Origin: Acidobacteriaceae bacterium dw_441
Lineage (GTDB): Bacteria; Acidobacteriota; Terriglobia; Terriglobales; Acidobacteriaceae
Direction: 5' to 3'
NCBI GenBank assembly: GCA_018449715.1
Contig: JAAVVA010000007.1
Coordinates: 1-64,000, forward strand
Length of the DNA stretch: 64,000 bases
The notes under the pieces: generated by a model
Told to the model about the DNA's origin: nothing
Databases searched by the model: none
The model's input: only the letters and a program-made list of their open reading frames with translations
Part shown: positions 33,216-39,782 of the stretch, one piece after another
How positions within the stretch are numbered: the stretch's first letter is position 1
Layout of the letters: each line of letters starts with the position of its first letter
Position numbers and translations under genes: made by a program

Positions 33216-33859
33216 TGAGCACAAAGAAAATGGCGACTACGAAAAAATCGGTTCAGAAAGAGCCTCGGCGCAGCCGCGAAGTAAGCCGCGCCGAGACGCG
33301 CTCGAAGCTCCTGGAGTCGGCACGCATTGTCTTTGCTCAAGAGGGCTACGAACACGCCTCGATTGATCGCATTGCAGCGCATGCCGGATACAGCAAAGGC
33401 GCGTTCTATGCCAACTTCTCGACCAAGGAAGAGATGTTCCTTGAGATCCTTCAGGAGCACATCAGCGGACAGAGAGCCGTAGTACGTGCCACTCTGGAGA
33501 ATCAGACAACCCCGGACGAGATCATCGACGCCATCAGCAAATGGTCTGCCAAGCGTGATGGAAATGACGTGTGGATACCGTTGCTGATTGAGCTGCTGCG
33601 ACACGCACGCCACAATAAAGAGCTGTCCGCAAAGTACGGAGCCATCTTCCTGTCGCAGTGGAAGGAACTTGGCGAGAGCCTTCTCAGAATCTTCCCCGAT
33701 CCGAAGCTGGCCCCTGCTTCCCCGGAGGCGATCGGCGCGCTTGTCATGGAGCTTACCTTCGGAAACGCCCTGAGCTTTGTCAGCAGTGTGCAGGCAGGCC
33801 AACTCGTCCATCTCGCCCTGACGGCACTCAAGAAATCCTCGGAGAATGTATCGGGATAA
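33215..33859 (+). CDS. TetR-family repressor of the efflux locus
   Basis: The 214-residue protein starts at ATG 33215 inside the MFS stop codon. After a basic leader (KKMATTKKSVQKEPRRSREV) the TetR helix-turn-helix is clear: RSKLLESARIVFAQEGYEHA, SIDRIAAHAGYSKGAFYANF and STKEEMFLEIL. The C-terminal part is the variable ligand-binding domain. Autoregulation through the twin sites at 31431-31448 and 31598-31615 is inferred from their position; a different 20-bp palindrome lies 40 bp downstream at 33899-33918. Confidence 0.9.
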   Translation: MSTKKMATTKKSVQKEPRRSREVSRAETRSKLLESARIVFAQEGYEHASIDRIAAHAGYSKGAFYANFSTKEEMFLEILQEHISGQRAVVRATLENQTTPDEIIDAISKWSAKRDGNDVWIPLLIELLRHARHNKELSAKYGAIFLSQWKELGESLLRIFPDPKLAPASPEAIGALVMELTFGNALSFVSSVQAGQLVHLALTALKKSSENVSG

Positions 33860-33898
33860 ATATGCCAGAATCTCGTGCTTAGTTCGGTTCGATCTGCA

Positions 33899-33918
33899 TA
33901 TTCGAGCGCGCTCGAATA
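33899..33918. promoter_or_regulatory. perfect 20-bp palindrome
   Basis: TATTCGAGCG followed directly by CGCTCGAATA, with no spacer. It lies after the TetR gene and before the truncated MFS gene, and differs in sequence from the twin sites upstream of the pump. A repressor operator for the truncated MFS gene is likely. Confidence 0.6.
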
Positions 33919-33970
33919 CTTGCGCACGCAGATTGCAGATCTGCCGTTTCACACAAAGAGTAGAGACACC

Positions 33971-34303
33971 TTGTCGAGTACTGAAAATCAATCTTTTCCC
34001 GCTGTAGGCACCGGCGGCGCTGCTCCTGTTGTCCCTGCAAAACGCGCCACGCATCCGAACCTGATTCTGGCGACCTGCTGCACGAGCCTGTTGATCGTCG
34101 GGATGGACGTAACGATTGTCAACGTAGCGCTGCCTGCTATCCAGAAAGACTTCCATGCTCATCTGGCTGGCTTGCAATGGATTCTCGATGCCTACACGCT
34201 CGTCGTAGCGAGCTTCTTGATGCTGGCGGGATCGATATCGGATCGGTTCGGGCGCCGGAGGGTGTTCCAGATTGGGCTGGCGCTTATCTCTTATTGCACT
34301 TGA
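33971..34303 (+). pseudogene. 5-prime fragment of a DHA2 MFS transporter
   Basis: TTG 33971 or an upstream in-frame start at 33875 opens a frame with NLILATCCTSLLIVGMDVTI and VNVALPAIQKDFHAHLAGLQ, the classical first helix and loop of DHA2 exporters, then WILDAYTLVVASFLMLAGSI and SDRFGRRRVFQIGLAL, motif A. Similarity stops near 34287 after two to three helices. The frame ends at TGA 34303, exactly where the ArsR palindrome starts. The remaining eleven or so helices are absent, so the gene was cut when the ArsR cluster joined here. Confidence 0.75.
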
Positions 34304-34326
34304 TATATTCCTAATTAGGAATATAT
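34303..34326. promoter_or_regulatory. perfect 24-bp palindrome, likely ArsR operator
   Basis: ATATATTCCTAA followed directly by TTAGGAATATAT. It ends 8 bp before the ArsR ATG and contains -10-like TATATT words. Binding by the dimeric winged-helix repressor would shut the operon. Confidence 0.7.
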
Positions 34327-34334
34327 TTGGATCC

Positions 34335-34712
34335 ATGACACGAACGGCCTATCCTACGGACATCTTCAACGCCATCGCCGAACCACGGAGGCGCGAGGTC
34401 ATCGCTGTGCTGTCCGATGGAGAGGAGTATGCGGTCAATGAGATCGTCCTTCGCATGAGGGTAGGTCAGCCGGCGGTCTCGAAGCATCTCGGCGCGCTGC
34501 GTAAGGCCGGCGTGGTGACGGTCGTCAAGCGTGGGCAACATCGTATGTACCGCCTTAACCCCGCGAGCCTTAAATCGGTGTACGACTGGGTGAAGGTCTA
34601 CGAGCGGTACTGGACCCACCAGATCGGCCAGATTAAGGAACGCGCCGAGCGCAAGGCCCTGGAACGGCTGATTCGCCTCGACGACGGCTCAAAACCAACC
34701 AAGGAGGAGTAA
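34335..34712 (+). CDS. ArsR-family winged-helix regulator
   Basis: ATG 34335 (MTRTAYPTDIFNAIAEPRRR) begins a 125-residue regulator. The helix-turn-helix is VNEIVLRMRVGQPAVSKHLG with ALRKAGVVTVVKRGQHRMYR as wing and RLNPASLKSVYDWVKVYERY following. There is no CxC metal motif, so it belongs to the metal-independent branch that often pairs with SRPBCC proteins. Its stop overlaps the next start (TAATG). A perfect palindrome lies just upstream and is the likely autoregulatory site. Confidence 0.88.
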   Translation: MTRTAYPTDIFNAIAEPRRREVIAVLSDGEEYAVNEIVLRMRVGQPAVSKHLGALRKAGVVTVVKRGQHRMYRLNPASLKSVYDWVKVYERYWTHQIGQIKERAERKALERLIRLDDGSKPTKEE

Positions 34713-35164
34713 TGGCAGCCACCGTAAAGGAAGGCGTACTGGAAGCCTTTGAGATTATCAAGGAAGAGGAGATCGCGGCTCCCATCGACATCGTCTTCGA
34801 GACCATCCTCGAACAGATGGGACCGTTGAACACTATCCCTAAAAAGCCAATGCCGATGGTTCTGGAAGCCTGGCCCGGCGGACGGTGGTTTCGCGACCTG
34901 GGTAATAATGCCGGCCACTACTGGGGCACGGTACAGGCCATCAAGCCTCCAACGCTGCTGGAGATTTCAGGGCCGCTCATCATGTCGACCCCGGCGACCA
35001 ACAATCTTCAATACCGCCTCACAGAAGAAAACGGCGTCACCCATCTTCGCTTCGTGCACCGAGCGATGGGCTGGATTGGCGAAAGCGACCGCGGCGTCGA
35101 CGGAGGTTGGAGCCATTTGATCGAATGCATCCGCACAGCGGCCATCGAACGAGCGAGGAAGTAA
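34712..35164 (+). CDS. SRPBCC/AHSA1-like protein
   Basis: The 150-residue protein starts inside the ArsR stop codon. It shows the START/SRPBCC pattern: EIIKEEEIAAPIDIVFETIL, VLEAWPGGRWFRDLGNNAGH, GTVQAIKPPTLLEISGPLIM, GWSHLIECIRTAA. AHSA1-like proteins have a deep hydrophobic pocket for small ligands; partner ArsR genes are common in soil bacteria. Ligand unknown. Confidence 0.85.
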   Translation: MAATVKEGVLEAFEIIKEEEIAAPIDIVFETILEQMGPLNTIPKKPMPMVLEAWPGGRWFRDLGNNAGHYWGTVQAIKPPTLLEISGPLIMSTPATNNLQYRLTEENGVTHLRFVHRAMGWIGESDRGVDGGWSHLIECIRTAAIERARK

Positions 35165-35166
35165 CC

Positions 35167-35310
35167 ATGTGCCCCTTCTGCATCGGAACCGCGGTATGGA
35201 TCACGGCGGGCGTCCTTGCCACCGGCGGTGCCTCCGCGGTTGCCGTTACAAAGCTCTGGAAGAACAAACCGCAAACACGCGAACAAGGAGAAAGCCATGT
35301 GGAGCAATGA
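35167..35310 (+). CDS. small CxxC membrane protein
   Basis: ATG 35167 lies 2 bases after the SRPBCC stop codon. The 47-residue product begins MCPFCIGTAVWITAGVLATG, so a CPFC motif sits at the very N-terminus in front of one hydrophobic helix and a basic tail (KLWKNKPQTREQGE). Its last 14 bases overlap the DUF899 start. The CxxC and the coupling to a thioredoxin-like DUF899 gene suggest a redox or metal role; this is inference. Confidence 0.6.
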   Translation: MCPFCIGTAVWITAGVLATGGASAVAVTKLWKNKPQTREQGESHVEQ

Positions 35311-36049
35311 ACAGATAGCTGCAATGACAAAGCCCGCAGTCGTCTCCAGGGACGAATGGAACAAAGCGTGGCTCGAGATGCTGGTCAAAGAGAAGGAACA
35401 CACGCGTGCCCGCGACGCACTCGCGGCTGCGCGCCGCCGCATGCCCTGGCTTGCTGTCGAAAAACAGTACCTCTTCGAGAGCGTCGGCGGAAAGAAAACT
35501 CTCCTGGATCTTTTCGAAGGTCGGCGCCAGCTTGTCCTCTACCGCGCCTTCTTCGATCCCGGTGTCTACGGTTTCCCCGAACACGCCTGCGTCGGCTGCT
35601 CTCTCGGTGCTGACCAGGTTTCGCATCTCTCGCACCTGCACGCTCGCGACACCACACTCGCTTACGCCTCACGCGGCACACAGGAACAGTTCGCTACACT
35701 CAAGAACCGTATGGGCTGGCAGCACATCCCCTGGTACACCATCACCGACGACTTCGATAAGGACTTCGGCGTCGATGAATGGCACGGACACAATGTCTTC
35801 TTCCGCGACGAGAACGACAAAATCTTTCGCACCTACCTCATCAACGCTCGCGGCGATGAAGCCATGGGCAGCGTGTGGAGCTACCTGGACGCTACGCCGC
35901 TGGGACGTCAGGAAGACTGGGAGGACTCGCCCAAAGGATACCCACAAACGCCACGCTACAAGTGGTGGCGTTGGCACGACGTCTATGGCAACGAGGACGC
36001 CAAATGGGCCCAGATCGTCGATAGCGCTACAGTGACACTCAAGCTTTAG
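35297..36049 (+). CDS. DUF899 thioredoxin-like protein
   Basis: ATG 35297 follows AAGGAGAAAGCC. The 250-residue protein matches DUF899: VSRDEWNKAWLEMLVKEKEH, TRARDALAAARRRMPWLAVE, LFEGRRQLVLYRAFFDPGVY, FPEHACVGCSLGADQVSHLS with CVGC at the thioredoxin-like active-site position, and HDVYGNEDAKWAQIVDSA. The family is structurally thioredoxin-like; its substrate is not known. It closes the ArsR operon and is followed by a strong hairpin. A second DUF899 gene lies at 38345. Confidence 0.85.
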   Translation: MWSNEQIAAMTKPAVVSRDEWNKAWLEMLVKEKEHTRARDALAAARRRMPWLAVEKQYLFESVGGKKTLLDLFEGRRQLVLYRAFFDPGVYGFPEHACVGCSLGADQVSHLSHLHARDTTLAYASRGTQEQFATLKNRMGWQHIPWYTITDDFDKDFGVDEWHGHNVFFRDENDKIFRTYLINARGDEAMGSVWSYLDATPLGRQEDWEDSPKGYPQTPRYKWWRWHDVYGNEDAKWAQIVDSATVTLKL

Positions 36050-36060
36050 CCTCCCTGGAC

Positions 36061-36097
36061 AACCCACATCTGGCACGAAAACTGCCAGATGTGGGTT
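36061..36097. terminator. perfect 15-bp hairpin between convergent genes
   Basis: AACCCACATCTGGCA and TGCCAGATGTGGGTT pair around CGAAAAC. It lies between the DUF899 and TetR stops and probably ends transcription from both sides, although T-runs are weak. Confidence 0.7.
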
Positions 36098-36102
36098 CAG
36101 TT

Positions 36103-36759
36103 CTAATGAGCGATTTCTGAGCTGAGACCGCGTTCCACCATGACGACCAGCCGCTCGCCCAGCGCCAGTACCATCTCATGTGGCATCTTGTGCAGCGGTC
36201 CTTCGAGCACCAGAAGTGCCAGCCCGTGAACTGTCGACCACGCCAGATATTCTGCATCTTTGCGGTCCTTCTTGCTGAGCAGGCCGCTCTCATGCATGCG
36301 GTCCAGCGCCAGCGAAAGCAGCTGAAACGGATTCAGTCCCATTGATGCGGTATTCGCCGGGTCAGGTGAATGAACCGGTGGCGGAACGGAAAAAGCCGTG
36401 CGAAACATCCCCGGTTCTCTCATCGCGAATCCCAAATATCCTATTCCCACCGCACGCAAGCTTTTTCGCGCAAAGGCTTGCGGATAGCGTCCCGGATGAC
36501 ACTTCTTCATCTCCTCTTCAATTGCCGCCGCAACCCGTGAAATACACGCCGACCGCACCGCAGCCAGGAGTGCCGCCTGGTTCGCAAAGTGCCTGTACGC
36601 CGCGTTGGGAGACACCCCCGCCTGCCGGGTCGCCTCCCGAAGAATGACTGCATTGGGCCCTCCAATACGAGCCATTTCAAGCCCGGCTGTTACGAGCGCG
36701 TTGCGCAAATCGCCATGACGAAAGGTCTTGCGTTTCTCAATAGTGACGTTCTTTTTCAT
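36103..36759 (-). CDS. TetR-family regulator
   Basis: ATG 36759 (MKKNVTIEKRKTFRHGDLRN) starts a 218-residue regulator; an open frame reaching back to 37644 is antisense to the VOC gene and not part of it. The HTH is LVTAGLEMARIGGPNAVILR, EATRQAGVSPNAAYRHFANQ and AALLAAV. The C-terminal half (WSTVHGLALLVLEGPLHKMP) has the WxxxHG motif of a large TetR subgroup. It is divergent from the VOC gene at 36880 with a 120-bp gap and may control it. Confidence 0.88.
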   Translation of the reverse strand: MKKNVTIEKRKTFRHGDLRNALVTAGLEMARIGGPNAVILREATRQAGVSPNAAYRHFANQAALLAAVRSACISRVAAAIEEEMKKCHPGRYPQAFARKSLRAVGIGYLGFAMREPGMFRTAFSVPPPVHSPDPANTASMGLNPFQLLSLALDRMHESGLLSKKDRKDAEYLAWSTVHGLALLVLEGPLHKMPHEMVLALGERLVVMVERGLSSEIAH

Positions 36760-36879
36760 TGTCTGTTCAAGAAGAGTGTATCGCGGAGACCGAGATTGTA
36801 GACAGCATCCACTTGTCGGTGGTAGCGTATGTGGACGATGTTTACTTAGTAGCGATATATCACAAACGGACGGTGCGAA

Positions 36880-37659
36880 ATGGCAGACGGATTCATCTGG
36901 TACGAGCTTGTCACCAATGACATGGATAAGGCAGTCAACTTTTACAAAAAGGTGGTCGGGTGGGACGTCAGGGACGCCGGTATGCCTGGTTTCACCTACA
37001 TGATCTTCGGTAAAGATGGCAAAGATGTTGGCGGCATAATGACGTGGGCGGGAGCCGGTGCACCTGAGCTTCCCACTCAGTGGATGGGCCACATCCACAC
37101 CGCAAAGCTCGACGAAGAGTTGAAGGCTGTGACAGCCGACGGCGGAACGATTGTGAAGCCAGCTCAGGAGATCCCCGGCGTCGGGCGTTTCTCTGTCGTG
37201 CTGGATCCGCAAAAAGTGAAGTACCTGCTCTTCGAACCCGGCAAACAAGAAGCTCGGCCGCGTCTGGATCAGATGGCAGCGGGCAACGTGGGCTGGCATG
37301 AGTTGCTCACCGACGACGCAGTCAAAGCTTTCGATTATTACTCCAAACACTACGGCTGGCAGAAAGACTATGCGCACGACATGGGCGCCGCGGGCGTCTA
37401 CCAGACCTTCCGCACCGACCAGCCCCTCTATACCGGCGGAATGATGAACCGCAAAGGTCCTGGCATGCCCGAAGGTATTCCGCCGCACTGGCAGTTTTAC
37501 TTTACCGTCGATGACATCGAAGCTGCGCAGAAACGTGTAATCGACGCTGGCGGCAAAGTTGTCATGCCTCCCCATGATGTACCTGGAGGCTCTCGCATCA
37601 TGCAGGCCACCGACGATCAGGATGGTCACTTTGCTCTGATGCAAGGGCCTAAATCGTAA
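36880..37659 (+). CDS. two-domain VOC (glyoxalase-like) protein
   Basis: The 259-residue protein has two tandem vicinal-oxygen-chelate modules. Residues 1-115 open MADGFIWYELVTNDMDKAVN and include VGGIMTWAGAGAPELPTQWM; residues 125-255 open VGWHELLTDDAVKAFDYYSK and include ATDDQDGHFALMQGP. This is the CFP-30/lincomycin-like VOC layout. Metal or ligand unknown. It starts the plus-strand run of VOC, DUF899 and DUF1569 genes and is divergent from a TetR regulator. Confidence 0.87.
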   Translation: MADGFIWYELVTNDMDKAVNFYKKVVGWDVRDAGMPGFTYMIFGKDGKDVGGIMTWAGAGAPELPTQWMGHIHTAKLDEELKAVTADGGTIVKPAQEIPGVGRFSVVLDPQKVKYLLFEPGKQEARPRLDQMAAGNVGWHELLTDDAVKAFDYYSKHYGWQKDYAHDMGAAGVYQTFRTDQPLYTGGMMNRKGPGMPEGIPPHWQFYFTVDDIEAAQKRVIDAGGKVVMPPHDVPGGSRIMQATDDQDGHFALMQGPKS

Positions 37660-37756
37660 CCGCGATGTACGTCATGCCCGGCGCAGCTGCCCTTCTCTCG
37701 CAGGAGAACGGCTGTAAAACTTATCACGAAGTCTGAAGCTGAGAGGAGAGAGAAAG

Positions 37757-38245
37757 ATGTCCGAGAAGATGATTACTTGCCTGTGGTTCGATCACGGGAA
37801 AGCCCGCGAAGCAGCCGAATTTTACGCGGCCACCTTCCCCAACAGTCATGTCGGTAAGATCAGTGCCTCCCCCATAGACACGCCATCCGGCCCTGAGGGC
37901 CAGGAACTCATCGTTGAGTTCACCGTCTGCGGGCGCAATTTCCTGGGCCTCAACGGCGGTCCGATGTTCGTTCCCAACGAAACGGTCAGCTTCATCATCC
38001 TTACCGACGACCAGGCCGAGACCGATCGTCTGTGGAATGCCATTGTCAGCAACGGCGGCCAGGAAAGCGCGTGCGGTTGGTGCAAGGACCGTTGGGGCTT
38101 TTCATGGCAGATCACTCCGCGCGTGTTGCTGGCGGCGACACAGGACCCGGATCGCGCTGCCGCCAAGCGTGCAATGAGCGCGATGATGACGATGCGAAAG
38201 ATCGACATCGCCGCTATCGAGGCCGCGCGAGCAGGCAAGCAGTAA
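37757..38245 (+). CDS. PhnB-like VOC protein
   Basis: ATG 37757 follows GAGAGGAGAG. The 162-residue protein begins MITCLWFDHGKAREAAEFYA near residue 4, then ATFPNSHVGKI, and has FLGLNGGPMFVPNETVSFII and CGWCKDRWGFSWQITPRVLL, all typical of the PhnB/3-demethylubiquinone methyltransferase-like VOC family. Despite the old name these proteins are not methyltransferases. The exact function is unknown. Confidence 0.87.
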   Translation: MSEKMITCLWFDHGKAREAAEFYAATFPNSHVGKISASPIDTPSGPEGQELIVEFTVCGRNFLGLNGGPMFVPNETVSFIILTDDQAETDRLWNAIVSNGGQESACGWCKDRWGFSWQITPRVLLAATQDPDRAAAKRAMSAMMTMRKIDIAAIEAARAGKQ

Positions 38246-38344
38246 GAAAGCGGGATCGATGCCCCTGCCGCGGCGAACCGTGAGCGCCGCTCGCCCGCGT
38301 TATTAGAACGCACACTCGCATGGTGCGTCCCAAAGGAGAATCGA

Positions 38345-39064
38345 ATGACCGACAACACCATTCTCATTCCCGCAGCAGAGCTAGCCGCAAAAAACAAAGC
38401 GCACTTTCCTAATGAGAGCCCGGAATATCGCCAGGCTCGCAATGATCTCCTTTCCGAAGAGATCGAACTCCGGCGCCACATCGAGCGCGTCGCAGCACTC
38501 CGTCGCACCCTTCCTCCCGGCGGTGAAATCCCTGAAAACTATATTTTTGAAAGCTCCAACGGTGCGGTTCGCCTCTCACAGCTGTTCGGCGACAAGGATA
38601 CGCTCGTTATCTACAGCATGATGTTCGGACCCCAACGCGAGAGAGCATGTCCTATGTGCACCGCCATGCTCACGTCATGGGAGGGGACTGCCAGAAACCT
38701 GCGCGAACGTGTCGCTCTCGCCGTCACCGCACGTTCACCCATCGAACGCCTCCTCAACTTCAAAAAAGAACGCGGCTGGCAGAACCTGCGGATTTACTCC
38801 GACATCAAAGGCGACTACACCCGCTCCTATGTCAGTGCTGAGGATAGCGATGTCCCTGGCCTTTCAGTCTTCACTCGCGGCGACGGCACGGTCCGGCATT
38901 TCTGGAGCGGAGAGATGAGTGGTGCGATGGCCGACCCCGGTCAGGACCCGCGCGGAGCCCCGGATCTCGACTCCTTGTGGACGATCCTCGACCTCACGCC
39001 CGCGGGTCGCGGCGCTACCTGGTACCCAAAGCTCGAATACGCCAGCCTGGCAACGATCAAATAG
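38345..39064 (+). CDS. DUF899 thioredoxin-like protein, second copy
   Basis: ATG 38345 follows AAAGGAGAATCGA. The 239-residue protein belongs to the same family as 35297-36049 but is clearly different in sequence. It has ERVAALRRTLPPGGEIPENY, LFGDKDTLVIYSMMFGPQRE, RACPMCTAMLTSWEGTARNL with CPMC at the active-site-like position, and SAEDSDVPGLSVFTRGDGTV. Two diverged DUF899 copies 3 kb apart, with VOC genes between, suggest a shared stress or detoxification role. Confidence 0.85.
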   Translation: MTDNTILIPAAELAAKNKAHFPNESPEYRQARNDLLSEEIELRRHIERVAALRRTLPPGGEIPENYIFESSNGAVRLSQLFGDKDTLVIYSMMFGPQRERACPMCTAMLTSWEGTARNLRERVALAVTARSPIERLLNFKKERGWQNLRIYSDIKGDYTRSYVSAEDSDVPGLSVFTRGDGTVRHFWSGEMSGAMADPGQDPRGAPDLDSLWTILDLTPAGRGATWYPKLEYASLATIK

Positions 39065-39172
39065 TCTCTGACTTTTCACCCCGGGGTCTCAAATAGCACC
39101 CCCTTCTCCCCACGAGAGCAGAAGGTTGTTGTGGGGGTCACGATAGTCCCCCAAGCACGGAGAACAGCTACG

Positions 39173-39634
39173 ATGAAGGATCTCTTGGACCCCATTCTGG
39201 CAGAAGACATAAAGCAGCGAATCAGGAGCCTTCATGCTGAGAGTGAGCGGCGGTGGGGCAACATGACCGTTGCTCAAACCCTGGCTCATTGTACTTCTGG
39301 CATACAGATGGCGACGGGCGTCATCAACCCCAAGCGTGCAGCTTTTCCCGCCAACATCATTGGCCTGGTCATCAAGCCGCTTGTTTTCGGCGACGACAAG
39401 CCCATGCGCCGCAACTCACCCTCCTCACCGGAACTCTTCTCGGCAGATCCTACACAGTGCAACTTCGAACGAGAACGGACCCAACTCATCGCAACAATCG
39501 ATAGTTTTGTCACTGAGGGCGCAGCTTGCTACTCCCAGCATCCACATCCTTTCTTTGGTCCGCTCAAACCGCAACAATGGGCCATTCTCATGTATAAACA
39601 CGTCGACCATCACCTAAGACAGTTCGGTGTCTGA
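39173..39634 (+). CDS. DUF1569 (DinB-superfamily) protein
   Basis: ATG 39173 (MKDLLDPILAEDIKQRIRSL) is preferred over the upstream frame start. The 153-residue protein has the DUF1569 pattern: ESERRWGNMTVAQTLAHCTS, VIKPLVFGDDKPMRRNSPSS, HPFFGPLKPQQWAILMYKHV and DHHLRQFGV. His residues in LAHC and KHVDHH fit the DinB-type metal site. It closes the redox/VOC run. Confidence 0.82.
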   Translation: MKDLLDPILAEDIKQRIRSLHAESERRWGNMTVAQTLAHCTSGIQMATGVINPKRAAFPANIIGLVIKPLVFGDDKPMRRNSPSSPELFSADPTQCNFERERTQLIATIDSFVTEGAACYSQHPHPFFGPLKPQQWAILMYKHVDHHLRQFGV

Positions 39635-39743
39635 GAGTGTTCAGAATGAGAAGCTCAAAATGAAAACCTTCCTCCCCGGCTGTAAGTTCGGCAAAGCCCG
39701 CTTTTAATGGCTCAGAACCTTGATTTGGCCATCCTTCTCAATA

Positions 39744-39762
39744 TAAGACTAAAATAGTCTTA
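39744..39762. promoter_or_regulatory. 19-bp palindrome upstream of siderophore receptor
   Basis: TAAGACTA and TAGTCTTA flank AAA. It ends 20 bp before the receptor ATG, where an iron-responsive repressor site (Fur- or DtxR-like) would be expected. I do not see the same word ahead of the other siderophore module at 22.6 kb. Confidence 0.6.
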
Positions 39763-39782
39763 ATTCATTGAACGGGGTTTCC

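Noticed and set aside
36760..37644. Upstream extension of the TetR frame (513 codons in all)
   Set aside because: The extension is antisense to the VOC gene. The real TetR start is the ATG at 36759, where the family N-terminus begins.
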